Positions 26,917-35,441 of a stretch of DNA of 64,000 bases are shown one piece after another. Location: assembly GCA_035758845.1 (NCBI GenBank), contig DASTVZ010000172.1, positions 1 through 64,000 of the forward strand, written 5' to 3'. The notes beneath the pieces were generated by a model. That model did no database searches, was not told the DNA's origin, and worked only from the letters and a program-made list of their open reading frames with translations. This DNA is from JALZOC01 sp035758845 (lineage in GTDB: Bacteria > Acidobacteriota > Vicinamibacteria > Vicinamibacterales > 2-12-FULL-66-21). Position 1 is the stretch's first letter. Each line of letters opens with the position of its first letter. Position numbers and translations under genes: made by a program.

Positions 26917-28347
26917 GTGATTCGTGTTCTGACACTCGCTGCAACCGCACTCGCGATCGGTCTGGCGTCCCAGGCACCGAACTCCGCGTTCGACGATTCA
27001 TTCACCGGCGCTACCATGCGTGTGGATTACTTCCATACCGGCGGCCCGAGCTCCGGCGAAACCATCTCGCTCGATCGCGTCGTCAATGACGGTGACTGGC
27101 CGGGCAGCCGAACGCAACTCGTCGATTCAACGAATCTCGGCAAATATCGATTCGAGGTACGCAACAAACGGTCCACAGACCTGATGTATTCGCGCGGCTT
27201 CGCCTCAATCTATGGCGAGTGGGAGACGACCGCGGAACCGAAAACTGTCCACCGCACGTTTCACGAGTCGCTGCGATTCCCGTGGCCGCGAGAAGCGGTA
27301 GTCGTCACGCTCTCGAAACGGCAGCCGGACAACCGCTTCGCGCCGCTGTGGACGACCGAGATCGATCCGGGATCGCGCTTCGTCGTCGCGGTCCCAATCA
27401 AACAGCACGCCGGGCGTGTATGGCCGGTGTTCATCAACGGACCTGCCGCCACAAAGGTGGACCTCCTCGTGATCGGCGAGGGGTACACGGCGCGCGAGAT
27501 GCCGAAGTTTCATGCCGATGTGAAACGGCTGCTGCCGGCGCTCTTCGAACAGGAGCCGTTCAAGAGCCGACGCGCGGATTTCAACGTCCGCGCGCTGGAT
27601 CTCCCGTCAGCAGAAAGCGGCATCCATCGTCCGAACGCCGGAGTATTTCGAAGGACGCCCTTGTCGACCGAGTACAACGTCTTCGACTCGGAGCGCTACG
27701 TGCTGACCCTCGACAATCGGGCGTTACGCGATGCGGCATCGGCCGCACCCTATGAGTTCATCGAGATACTCGTCAACGACAAGACGTACGGCGGTGGCGG
27801 CATCTTCAACGATCAAGCCACGGCGTCGGTCGACAGCGCCTTTTCTCCTTACGTCTTCGTTCATGAGTTCGGACATCATTTCGCGGCGCTCGCCGACGAG
27901 TACTACACCTCGGACGTCGCCTACGAAACCGGCGCGGCCGTGAAGCCGGAACCGTGGGAGCCGAACATCACGGCGCTTCAGGATCCAGCCCAGCTGAAAT
28001 GGAGAGATCTCGTCACGGCAGGGACTCCTCTCCCGACGCCGTGGAACAAGGACGAATTCGAAAAACACACGGCCGGAATTCAGCAGCGACGTCGTGAAAT
28101 TCGCGCGCGAAACGCGCCGGAATCCGAGATGGATGCATTGTTCCGCGAGCAGCAGCGATGGGACACGAAATTCCTGTCGTCGATGACGTATTCGGGACGG
28201 GTCGGGGCATTCGAAGGCGCCGGGTATGAAGCGCGCGGACTCTATCGACCCGAGACTGACTGCATCATGTTCACACGCGATGCGGTTGGCTTCTGTCGCG
28301 TCTGCCGTCGCGCGATCGACCGGATTGTTCAGCTGTATTCGAAATAG
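26917..28347 (+). CDS. Secreted M64 (IgA-peptidase-like) zinc metallopeptidase
   Basis: 476 residues. Signal peptide, then a beta-rich N-terminal domain (about 25-165) and the M64 catalytic domain starting VDLLVIGEGYTAREMPKFHAD. Zinc site HEFGHHFAALADEYY with H316, E317, H320 and the D-E-Y that follows, the family hallmark. A late pair of cysteines (FCRVC) is near the C-terminus. M64 members are secreted endopeptidases named after an IgA protease of gut Clostridium; the role here is probably extracellular protein turnover. GTG start with AAAGG 8 nt upstream. Confidence 0.9.
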   Translation: MIRVLTLAATALAIGLASQAPNSAFDDSFTGATMRVDYFHTGGPSSGETISLDRVVNDGDWPGSRTQLVDSTNLGKYRFEVRNKRSTDLMYSRGFASIYGEWETTAEPKTVHRTFHESLRFPWPREAVVVTLSKRQPDNRFAPLWTTEIDPGSRFVVAVPIKQHAGRVWPVFINGPAATKVDLLVIGEGYTAREMPKFHADVKRLLPALFEQEPFKSRRADFNVRALDLPSAESGIHRPNAGVFRRTPLSTEYNVFDSERYVLTLDNRALRDAASAAPYEFIEILVNDKTYGGGGIFNDQATASVDSAFSPYVFVHEFGHHFAALADEYYTSDVAYETGAAVKPEPWEPNITALQDPAQLKWRDLVTAGTPLPTPWNKDEFEKHTAGIQQRRREIRARNAPESEMDALFREQQRWDTKFLSSMTYSGRVGAFEGAGYEARGLYRPETDCIMFTRDAVGFCRVCRRAIDRIVQLYSK

Positions 28348-28361
28348 GTTCGGTGAGGCGC

Positions 28362-29225
28362 TTAAATCATCCGCAGCGTCGAGATTATCGAGGCGAGAAT
28401 GGCGAGCACCGTCGCCAGGAGCAGCAGCAGCGCGATGACCATGTGGTTCACACGCTCGGGCTTGAGTGGATCGAGCAAGACGCTCGCGAAATAACCACCC
28501 ACGAACCCGCCGAGATGTGCGGAGTTGTCGACGCGCGCCATGAGCAAACCGGCAATGAAAACGGTGACAGCGCAGCTAAGCGCGTGCGACCTGATCATGC
28601 TGCTGCCGCCTCGATTACCGTAATGCAGTAGTGCGCCGAGCAGTCCGCAGATCCCAGCCGACGCACCCAGAGTCCGGGCTGCGCCGCCAATAATCGGTAG
28701 GGAGAAAGGCATGTACCCGAGCAGCGAGCTCAAGAGAAACCCGGCGGCCGACGAAACCATGTAAATGATCGCCAGTCGGGCACCGCCGTAGATGTCGGCA
28801 ACCACCGGACCGAGATCACGAACCCACATCATGTTGAACACGATGTGCAGAACACTTCCATGGAGCCAGCCGGCGCTGAGTATCGTCCACCATCGGCGAA
28901 GGCCGAAGACGGGATCCGCACCGCTCATGCCAAACATGAAGGCAACCAAATCCGCCGGCGCGAGCAGCGAGAACAGATCGCCTCGCCCCATGACGTTGCC
29001 GCCCAGCATCATCGTCAGCACAATGGTCAGCATGTACAACACAGCGCAGCCGTAGATGACGAGCGGCACGAAACCAAAATCGTTGCCCAGCCGCCGCAGC
29101 ACGCCTGCATATCCCCAGAGACCGGGATTGCGACGGCCGCAGGTGTAACACTGCTCGTCGTTGACGCCAACCAGCGATCCGCACGATGCGCAGACCACCG
29201 ATCCTGTTGTCTGACGCTTGAACAT
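28362..29225 (-). CDS. Rhomboid intramembrane serine protease with N-terminal zinc ribbon
   Basis: 287 residues. An N-terminal zinc ribbon (C12-x2-C15, C26-x2-C29) precedes six or seven membrane helices. Rhomboid signatures: GWLHGSVLHIVFNMMW, the catalytic GASAG (S189) and HLGGFVGG (H237). Zinc-ribbon rhomboids are common in Acidobacteria; the ribbon may sense or recruit substrates at the cytoplasmic face. The ATG lies 7 nt after TATGCT on the minus strand, suggesting a leaderless message. A CGAGCGAGG repeat follows upstream. Its stop is 14 nt from the convergent M64 stop. Confidence 0.92.
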   Translation of the reverse strand: MFKRQTTGSVVCASCGSLVGVNDEQCYTCGRRNPGLWGYAGVLRRLGNDFGFVPLVIYGCAVLYMLTIVLTMMLGGNVMGRGDLFSLLAPADLVAFMFGMSGADPVFGLRRWWTILSAGWLHGSVLHIVFNMMWVRDLGPVVADIYGGARLAIIYMVSSAAGFLLSSLLGYMPFSLPIIGGAARTLGASAGICGLLGALLHYGNRGGSSMIRSHALSCAVTVFIAGLLMARVDNSAHLGGFVGGYFASVLLDPLKPERVNHMVIALLLLLATVLAILASIISTLRMI

Positions 29226-29243
29226 CTAACGAAGCATATAACA

Positions 29244-29333
29244 GGCGCCTGCGGCCCGAGCGAGGCGCCGGAGGGAAGCGCGCGAAGCGCGTCGCCGAGC
29301 GAGAGCGCGTGGGGGTGGGGCCCCACGCGCAGT
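29244..29333. repeat. CGAGCGAGG GC-rich repeat element, copy 2
   Basis: Starts GGCGCCTGCGGCCCGAGCGA and ends GGGGTGGGGCCCCACGCGCAGT, the ends seen in 14008-14079, with an extra GAAGCGCGCGAAGCGC block in the middle. Internal GGGGCCCC and GCGCGAAGCGC palindromes could fold. It lies between divergent rhomboid and epimerase genes. Confidence 0.75.
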
Positions 29334-29389
29334 AAATAGAGCAGACGCTACTTGACGAGAAACTAACCGATACTTGCAAGCTGACTTCA

Positions 29390-30319
29390 ATGCGAGTTCT
29401 CATCACCGGCGGCACTGGATACCTCGGACAAGCGATCGTTCGCTCACTGCTAAAGCACGGACACCAGCCGATCGTGTTTGCGCGCCATGCGACGACGTCC
29501 GGACTGCCAGGCCGCCACGTCGATGGCGACATTCGCGATCGCGACGCAGTACGACGTGTGGTTGAAGGTGCCGACGCGATCATCCACTCGGCGGCGCTCG
29601 TCAGCCTGTGGCAACCGAACCGAGCCTCGTTCGACGAGGTCAACGTTGGTGGTCTCGAAGCGGTCCTCGACGCCGCGAAGTCCGTCGGCACGCACCGCAT
29701 CGTCTACACATCGTCTTTTTTGGCGCTGCCGCCGCCAGGAGCACACGCGCCGCTCGCAGCGAACGACTACCAGCGAACCAAAGCGAGGGCACTGGCAGTC
29801 GCGCGGGCGGCACAGTCAGCGGGTCAGCCGATCGTGATCCTCGTGCCCGGTGTGATTTACGGTCCGGGCGCCGCCACCGAAGCCAACCTCGTCGGGCGCC
29901 TGGTCGCCGATCACCGCGCCGGGCGTCTACCGGGATTAGTCGGTGCTGACCGGACGTGGTCATACGCGTATGTCGACGATGTGGCAGACGCGCATGTCAG
30001 CGCGCTGTCGCCCAGCCTGCTCCGGACTGAATACGTCGTGGGCGGAGTCAACGCCACCCAGATGCGCGTATTCGAGATTTTGCACGCGCTCACTGGGGCA
30101 AAACTGCCTCGGCGCATTCCATTTGGTGTCGCTTCGGCGATTGCCTGGATCGAGGAACGACGCGCGGCGTTGACCGGGCGACCACCGCTCATCACGCTCG
30201 GTGCGGTCGAAATATTTCGTCACGACTGGAGGCTGGACAGTTCTCGTAGTGTTGAAGAACTCAGCTATCGCGTGACTCCACTCGAAGCGGGGTTGGAGTC
30301 ATTGCTTTCGGCACACTGA
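29390..30319 (+). CDS. NAD-dependent epimerase / dihydroflavonol reductase-like SDR
   Basis: 309 residues. Glycine motif VLITGGTGYLGQAIV, DGDIRDRDAVRRVVEGADA, IIHSAALVS and YTSSFLAL, with a YQRTK catalytic pair, as in the atypical/extended SDR group that includes dihydroflavonol 4-reductases and HpnA-like sugar epimerases. Substrate unknown. The ATG is the only reasonable start (MRVLITGG). TTGACG lies upstream but a matching -10 is not clear. Unrelated in close detail to the epimerase at 25776-26795. Confidence 0.85.
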   Translation: MRVLITGGTGYLGQAIVRSLLKHGHQPIVFARHATTSGLPGRHVDGDIRDRDAVRRVVEGADAIIHSAALVSLWQPNRASFDEVNVGGLEAVLDAAKSVGTHRIVYTSSFLALPPPGAHAPLAANDYQRTKARALAVARAAQSAGQPIVILVPGVIYGPGAATEANLVGRLVADHRAGRLPGLVGADRTWSYAYVDDVADAHVSALSPSLLRTEYVVGGVNATQMRVFEILHALTGAKLPRRIPFGVASAIAWIEERRAALTGRPPLITLGAVEIFRHDWRLDSSRSVEELSYRVTPLEAGLESLLSAH

Positions 30320-30395
30320 CTCGTCCGAGCCGTGGAGATAATCTTGCAGCGAACGCCGATGACCCTGCGAAGCCGACAATGGAAAGCCAGACCCC

Positions 30396-30581
30396 GTGGT
30401 GACCTCCTGTCCTTTCTGCGGGGCGAGCACGGACCTCCCGCACGAAAGTCAGGAGGCGTGCATCGCCGCTCTGCACGAAGAAATCGCCCGCACGCGCGCA
30501 ATCGTCGAACGCGTCAGACCCGTAGCCGAGCCTGTTTCGGCAAATGACCAAAATACCCGCGGGGACGGATCCGACAAGTAG
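30396..30581 (+). CDS. 61-residue zinc-finger-like small protein upstream of the sigma factor
   Basis: Starts at tandem GTG codons. CPFCGAST near the N-terminus with a further Cys after HESQEAC gives a possible C-x2-C...H...C zinc site, then an amphipathic helix (ALHEEIARTRAIVERVR). Its end overlaps the longest form of the sigma factor gene by 38 nt. The composition and position at the head of the operon support it as a real gene, but no homologue is recognised with certainty and there is no strong ribosome site. Confidence 0.5.
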   Translation: MVTSCPFCGASTDLPHESQEACIAALHEEIARTRAIVERVRPVAEPVSANDQNTRGDGSDK

Positions 30582-31206
30582 CGACCCGCCCGACTCTCGG
30601 CTAACCCAGGCCGACAACCCCCGTCTAAGCAATTGGATGCCGCAAACGGACGCCGCCACCGTCGCGCTGGCCCGCGATGGCGATAGCGAAGCCTTTCGGG
30701 CGCTGGTCGAGCGCCACAGCCGCGCTGTCTACCGGCTCGCGTACCGGATGACCGGCTCTGCACAGGACGCTGAAGACGTCGTCCAGGAGACTTTTTTGAA
30801 GGCTTACCGACAGCTGGGCCGTTTCGAATCGCGAGCGAATTTCAGTACGTGGCTGCATCGGATCGCAGTGAACTGCTCGATCGATCTGATTCGTTCCAGA
30901 CCGCACCGCGAAGCGGGACACGACGCGGTGGATCTCGATCAACTTGGCAACGACGACCCGAGTCTGCGACAGGTCTCGCCAGAGCGTCTGATGCTGAGCA
31001 CCGAAGTCCAGGATCGCGTTGCCGGCGCGATGTCGTCACTGAGCGTCATGGAACGCTCGGCGTTCACGCTCCGGCACTTTGAAGGGCAATCGATTGAAGA
31101 GATCAGCCGCGCGCTTGGTCTCAAGACGAACGCGACCAAGCACAGTATTTTTCGCGCCGTGAAAAAGATGCGCGTCGCGCTGGAACCACTCGTGTCCGCG
31201 GATTGA
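30544..31206 (+). CDS. ECF-type RNA polymerase sigma factor
   Basis: 220 residues (189 if the ATG at 30637 is used). Region 2 reads AFRALVERHSRAVYRLAYRM, DAEDVVQETFLKAYRQLGRF, then STWLHRIAVNCSIDLIRS; region 4 reads LSVMERSAFTLRHFEGQSIE, EISRALGLKTNATKHSIFRA. This is an ECF (group 4) factor, RpoE-like. The N-terminal 31 residues are low complexity, so the second ATG may be the true start. Its stop overlaps the region of the following anti-sigma gene, fitting co-transcription and mutual control. Confidence 0.9.
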   Translation: MTKIPAGTDPTSSDPPDSRLTQADNPRLSNWMPQTDAATVALARDGDSEAFRALVERHSRAVYRLAYRMTGSAQDAEDVVQETFLKAYRQLGRFESRANFSTWLHRIAVNCSIDLIRSRPHREAGHDAVDLDQLGNDDPSLRQVSPERLMLSTEVQDRVAGAMSSLSVMERSAFTLRHFEGQSIEEISRALGLKTNATKHSIFRAVKKMRVALEPLVSAD

Positions 31207-31220
31207 AAGCGGTAATTCCG

Positions 31221-31994
31221 ATGCACCTGACTGACGACGATTTGATCCTTCACTACTATGGCGAGCTCGAACAGCCAGCCGCCGCGCGGACCGCGGAGCA
31301 TCTCCGGCAATGCGCGACGTGCAACGCCAGCTTCGCCACGTTGCAACGCGTACTCGCCGCAGTCGATTCGACGCCTCCGCTCGAGGTTGGCGACGGCTTC
31401 GAACGCAAAGTCTGGGCCAGGCTGCAGCCCGAATTGGATCGCGGACCTCGCAAGGGGTGGCTTTCCTGGTTCGTTCTTTCACCCGCTCGCCTCGCCTGGG
31501 TTGCCGGGTTGGTCGTGCTCGTTGCCGCAGCGTTCTTCGCCGGACGTGTTTCCCAGTCACCCGCACCGGTTGATACCGGTGAAGCGACGACGGCGTCGAG
31601 CACACTCCGCGAGCGAATCCTGCTCGCCGATCTCGGCCAGCATCTCGATCGTTCGCAGCTGATGCTCACCGAACTCGTGAGCGCTGATCCTGCCGACACG
31701 GCGGACTTCGCGTCGCAGCGCGCGCGGGCCGAAGAACTCGTCGCCGACAACCGCCTCTATCGGCAGACGGCAGCCGCCAACGGCAACACCGCTCTCGCGG
31801 CGGTGCTGGATGATCTCGAACAGGTACTGGTTGACGTCGCGGCAAGTCCCGACAACGTGTCAGCGGCGGATTTCGATGATGTGCGTCAGCGAATCGAGAA
31901 CAAGGGATTGCTGTTGAAGGTGCGTGTGCTGTCGCTGGAGGTTCAGAATCGACAGAAAGCGCAGATACGGTCGCGAGCGGGCCAGAGCTCGTGA
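31221..31994 (+). CDS. Anti-sigma factor, zf-HC2 type, single-pass
   Basis: 257 residues. An N-terminal anti-sigma zinc domain (LTDDDLILHYYGELEQP, with the H-x3-C-x2-C motif in EHLRQCATC) lies on the cytoplasmic side, then a membrane helix around residues 92-115 (LAWVAGLVVLVAAAFFAG), then a periplasmic helical domain rich in Arg/Asp/Leu. Such proteins hold an ECF factor until an envelope signal frees it. The start at 31221 begins the conserved domain; a TTG at 31203 would overlap the sigma stop. Confidence 0.82.
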   Translation: MHLTDDDLILHYYGELEQPAAARTAEHLRQCATCNASFATLQRVLAAVDSTPPLEVGDGFERKVWARLQPELDRGPRKGWLSWFVLSPARLAWVAGLVVLVAAAFFAGRVSQSPAPVDTGEATTASSTLRERILLADLGQHLDRSQLMLTELVSADPADTADFASQRARAEELVADNRLYRQTAAANGNTALAAVLDDLEQVLVDVAASPDNVSAADFDDVRQRIENKGLLLKVRVLSLEVQNRQKAQIRSRAGQSS

Positions 31995-32141
31995 CCACGG
32001 ACGAACACGGGCCACGGACGAACACGGGCCACGGAATACCACGGAATACCACGGAATAACACGGAAATGATCGGATCCCGGATCACGCCCTTCGACAAGC
32101 TCAGGGCGTCCCGAGCCTGTCGAGGGACGGACAACGGATCC
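31995..32141. repeat. Composite intergenic repeat: CACGGA words, GGATCC box and Fin-type palindrome
   Basis: Two CCACGGACGAACACGGG copies, then four CACGGAATA(C/A)C words (31995-32066), then GGATCCCGGATC, then a palindromic CGCCCTTCGACAAGCTCAGG...CCTGTCGAGGGACGG (32086-32130), closed by another GGATCC (32136-32141). The palindrome plus GGATCC flanks recur inverted at 42812-42937. It splits the anti-sigma gene from the HEAT gene but leaves the operon order intact. Confidence 0.75.
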
Positions 32142-32171
32142 CGGACCTTGGAGAGGAAGAGACATCGAATC

Positions 32172-33596
32172 ATGCGCAACAAGACTTCATGTGTGGTTGT
32201 TATCGTGGCCGCCATCCTCGCTGTTGCCGGGCCCGCGTCGGCACAACCCACTGGTCCGGGTCCGGTCGGCCCTGGTCCAGTTGGCGCCGGCCCGATCGGG
32301 CCCGGTCCGATTGGCCCTGGACCGATAGGTCCCGGGCCTGGGCCGATGAGCCTGCCGTCGATTGCCGGTCTCATGGGACCGATGACTATCGACGCGCCAG
32401 CGATGCGGCTGGCGTGGAGCGAGCAGGATCGACAGGACCGCGAGAAGGAGGCCGAGCAGCGTCAGCGCGAGCGTGAGACCCGCGTTTACGAGCAGGCGCG
32501 TGACGATATCGACGAGGGACGCTACGACCGCGCGATTGCGCGATTCACCGATGTGATCGCGATGAAAGGGCCGCACGCGGATGCGGCGCTGTACTTCAAG
32601 GCGTGGGCACAGAACAAGCTTGGCCAGCGGGCCGAAGCGCTGGCGACGATCGCCACGCTCAACAAAGAGTACCCAAAGAGCCGGTACGTAGCGCAGGCGA
32701 AGTCGCTCGAAACAGAAGTGCGCAGCAGCAGCGGCCAGTCCGTCCGGCCGGACGACCAAACCGACGACGACACGAAGATGTACGCGCTGAATGGTCTGAT
32801 GAATGCCGACCCGGACAAGGCGATTCCGATAGTCGAGCAACTGCTCTCAGGAAATGCCTCGCCGCGGGTCAAGTCGAAGGCGCTGTTCGTACTCGCGCAA
32901 AGCGATTCCCCGCGGGCGCGGGAAGTGTTGAAGAAAGTGGCCATGGGCAATTCGGCGCCCGATCTTCAGAACCGCGCCATCGGCTATCTCGGCACCCACG
33001 GAGGACGCGAGAGCCGCGCACTGCTCGCGGAGATTTACGGGGGGACCCAAGACGTCGACGTCAAACGGCGCATCCTGCGTGCATTCATGGTGGCCGGTGA
33101 GCGCGATCGTCTCTTGAGCGCGGCGCAGACCGAGCAGAACGCAGAGCTTCGTGCCGAAGCCGTCCAGCAGTTGGGCGTCATGGGCGCGCACGACGCGCTG
33201 TGGCAGCTCTATCAGAAGGAAACTTCTGTCGATGTGAAGAAGCGGATCATTCAGGCGATGTTCGTCGGCGGAGCCGCCGATCGACTGATCGAGCTCGCAA
33301 AGACAGAAAAGATCCCTGAGCTTCGGCGTGCCGCGATCCGCAATCTTGGCGTCATGGGTTCCAAGAAAACCGGCGACGCGCTCGTCGAGATCTACAACAC
33401 TGACCGGGATCCCGAAGTCCGGAAAACCGTCGTCGATGGCCTGTTCGTCCAGGGCAATGGGGCAGGTCTGGTCGCTCTCGCGCGCAAAGAGCAGGACTCG
33501 ACGATGAAGAAAGAAATCGTGTCGAAGCTGTCGGTGATGGGCTCGAAGGATCCGCTCGTCACGCAATACATGTTGGAAATCCTCAGCGGAAAGTAG
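32172..33596 (+). CDS. Secreted HEAT-repeat protein with Gly-Pro linker and TPR-like start
   Basis: 474 residues. Signal peptide ending ASAQ; residues about 26-59 are collagen-like GPGPVGPGPVGAGPIGPGP; then a charged helix (DRQDREKEAEQRQRERETRV), a TPR-like unit (YDRAIARFTDVIAMKGPHAD), and at least eight HEAT-type helical repeats of about 31 residues with LRAEAVQQLGVMG, LRRAAIRNLGVMG and VRKTVVDGLFVQG. The helical solenoid suggests a protein scaffold in the periplasm. Third gene of the sigma operon, so likely a target or sensor of that regulon. Confidence 0.8.
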   Translation: MRNKTSCVVVIVAAILAVAGPASAQPTGPGPVGPGPVGAGPIGPGPIGPGPIGPGPGPMSLPSIAGLMGPMTIDAPAMRLAWSEQDRQDREKEAEQRQRERETRVYEQARDDIDEGRYDRAIARFTDVIAMKGPHADAALYFKAWAQNKLGQRAEALATIATLNKEYPKSRYVAQAKSLETEVRSSSGQSVRPDDQTDDDTKMYALNGLMNADPDKAIPIVEQLLSGNASPRVKSKALFVLAQSDSPRAREVLKKVAMGNSAPDLQNRAIGYLGTHGGRESRALLAEIYGGTQDVDVKRRILRAFMVAGERDRLLSAAQTEQNAELRAEAVQQLGVMGAHDALWQLYQKETSVDVKKRIIQAMFVGGAADRLIELAKTEKIPELRRAAIRNLGVMGSKKTGDALVEIYNTDRDPEVRKTVVDGLFVQGNGAGLVALARKEQDSTMKKEIVSKLSVMGSKDPLVTQYMLEILSGK

Positions 33597-33606
33597 AGAC
33601 GCATCA

Positions 33607-34734
33607 ATGTCAACGCCGTTCAAAGTAATCGTGACGGGACTCGCAGTCGTGGTAGCGGCCGGAACGGCAGTGGCGGCGCAGCAGCCGCGCATCCAGAACG
33701 GCGCCGTCACGACTCAACCCGCGGGTTCGCCGTTTGTTCAGTCGTTCAGGACCCTTGTGAGCTCGACGGCCGACGTCACATGGATGGGTTACGCCGTCCC
33801 GGTCGCGGATGGTGAACGTGTGATGTGTTGTGTCAACGGCGGCACATCAGTCGTGAACGGCATCGTCACGGACTCCTCGGGTTGCTGTGGCCTGTGCCGG
33901 CTGGAGAACTCGTCGGGAACGACCATGTCGACGCGGTCTCAGCCGGCAACTGCCTCGGGAGTTATCAAGCTCGAAGGCTCGGATCAGATGATCGTGCTGT
34001 TCCGCGTTGCCGATCGCGCCGTCGAGCGGATCCGCGTGTTCTCGGAAGACTGCCAGCTGGATGCCGGTGGACGGCCGGTGCGATGGCTGGAAAACGTGCG
34101 GCCCTCCGACAGCATTGCGCTCCTCGAATCGCTTGTCGGTACGCAACCCCAGGGTGACACGAAGAATCGCGTCACGGACGGCGCGATCACGGCTATCGCG
34201 ATGCATGGCGATCCGGCAGCGGACGCGTCGCTTGAACGGCTGGTCAATCGAACCCAGCCTGACAGCGTGCGCAAGAAGGTGACATTCTGGCTCGGGAACG
34301 CGCGCGGCCAGCGCGGCTACCAAACATTACAGAGAGTGCTGCGCGACGATCCGAGCGTCGAGGTTCGGAAGGGCGCCATCTTTGGATTGACGCAGAGCAA
34401 GGTTCCGCAGGCGGTCGATACCTTGATTGCGACGGCGCGCAACGACGCGGAACCACGACTGAGAAGCGAGGCGCTGTTCTGGCTTGCTCAGAAAGCCGGC
34501 GAGAAAGCGTCGGCGACGATCGTCGATCGAATCGATCAGGATCCCGACACCGAAGTGAAGAAGAAAGCCGTCTTTGCGCTCAGCCAGCTTCCAAAAGACG
34601 AGGGCGTGCCACTCCTGATCAAGGTCGCGCGAACGAATGCCAATCCGGAAGTCCGCAAACAGGCGATGTTCTGGCTGGGTCAGTCCAAAGATCGACGGGC
34701 GACGGACTTCTTCGCGGAAGTGCTGGGGAAGTGA
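33607..34734 (+). CDS. Secreted HEAT-repeat protein with Cys-rich N-terminal domain
   Basis: 375 residues. Signal peptide ending VAAQ; an N-terminal domain with CCVNGG and SGCCGLCRLEN, giving five cysteines in about 25 residues; then HEAT repeats (VRKKVTFWLGNARG, VRKGAIFGLTQSK, LRSEALFWLAQKA, VKKKAVFALSQLP, VRKQAMFWLGQSK), each about 31 residues. Paralogous in its repeat part to the upstream gene, 10 nt away. The repeats are strikingly regular (FWLGQ/FWLAQ), unlike lyase-type HEAT proteins. Function unknown; envelope-located by signal. Confidence 0.8.
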   Translation: MSTPFKVIVTGLAVVVAAGTAVAAQQPRIQNGAVTTQPAGSPFVQSFRTLVSSTADVTWMGYAVPVADGERVMCCVNGGTSVVNGIVTDSSGCCGLCRLENSSGTTMSTRSQPATASGVIKLEGSDQMIVLFRVADRAVERIRVFSEDCQLDAGGRPVRWLENVRPSDSIALLESLVGTQPQGDTKNRVTDGAITAIAMHGDPAADASLERLVNRTQPDSVRKKVTFWLGNARGQRGYQTLQRVLRDDPSVEVRKGAIFGLTQSKVPQAVDTLIATARNDAEPRLRSEALFWLAQKAGEKASATIVDRIDQDPDTEVKKKAVFALSQLPKDEGVPLLIKVARTNANPEVRKQAMFWLGQSKDRRATDFFAEVLGK

Positions 34735-34740
34735 ACGTAT

Positions 34741-34804
34741 CGGGATCCGGTGTCCGGGATCCGTGGTCCGTTCACCTTGTAGGGCGGGGTCTTTAGACCC
34801 CGCC
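34741..34804. terminator. GGATCC repeat plus GGCGGGGTCT hairpin between convergent genes
   Basis: After CGGGATCCGG words comes a perfect hairpin GGCGGGGTCT (34783-34792), TT, AGACCCCGCC (34795-34804). It sits between the HEAT gene stop and the yqgE stop, abutting the latter. Position suggests a bidirectional terminator, but it lacks a T-run. A relative is at 52206-52237. Confidence 0.6.
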
Positions 34805-35353
34805 TCAATGCACTCCGTGGCTCGTCTGAAGCGCCGACGGGTCCGCGCCAAGTTTTCGAATCGCCGTCTCCCACATCTGCGACGGGTCGGTATCGAACAC
34901 CAGGCTCACGTCGACGTCGCACATCAACCACGCGGACTGCGACAACTCGTGATCGAGTTGTCCCGGTCCCCATCCGGCGTAACCGGCGAGCACCAGCGCA
35001 CGCGGCGCAGGACGCGTCTCCAGGACGCGGCGAAGCAGAATTGGTGAGGTTGAAAGAAACAGGCCCGGGACGATGGTGCGATGCTCGACATCAGCCGGTT
35101 CCTCTCCACTGAGGATCCAGCCTCGATCCGGCTCGACCGGTCCGCCGGTGTGTAGAAGCAAATCATTTCCATTCTCGACTGGCGGATCGAGCCGCACCAT
35201 TCCCGTGGCGGCCTCTTCGGTTGGTCGATTCAACACGAGCCCGAATGCCCCCTCAGGGACGAAATCGCACAGCAGCACGACGGTCTTCGCGAAGTTCGGG
35301 TCCTGCAACTGCGGCATGGACAAGAGCAGCGTGGGCTGAAACCGTTCCGTCAT
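34805..35353 (-). CDS. YqgE/AlgH family protein
   Basis: 182 residues, family length. Landmarks: LLLSMPQLQDPNFAKTVVLL, GAFGLVLNRPTEE, HTGGPVEPDRGWILS and GYAGWGPGQLDHELSQSAWL. The AlgH/YqgE fold is conserved across Gram-negatives but its biochemical role is not settled (alginate regulation in Pseudomonas). The ATG is 6 nt after a GACAAT on the minus strand, a possible leaderless -10. The stop abuts a hairpin. Confidence 0.93.
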   Translation of the reverse strand: MTERFQPTLLLSMPQLQDPNFAKTVVLLCDFVPEGAFGLVLNRPTEEAATGMVRLDPPVENGNDLLLHTGGPVEPDRGWILSGEEPADVEHRTIVPGLFLSTSPILLRRVLETRPAPRALVLAGYAGWGPGQLDHELSQSAWLMCDVDVSLVFDTDPSQMWETAIRKLGADPSALQTSHGVH

Positions 35354-35441
35354 AGCACTATTGTCTCGCGATCTGGCCTTCGGTGCAGCTGGGCCTTCGC
35401 CGCGCAGGCGGCAAAGGGAATTTCTGTGGCGAGACTCTCTG

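Noticed and set aside
26796..27017. Extended N-terminus of the epimerase at 25776-26795
   Set aside because: The extra 74 codons cross a TATAAT promoter and the divergent gene start; the nucleotide-binding fold begins right after GTG 26795.
31995..32066. CRISPR-like array (regularly spaced CACGGA words)
   Set aside because: Units are 10-17 nt with no spacers of constant size and no unique spacer sequences; simple repeat expansion explains it.
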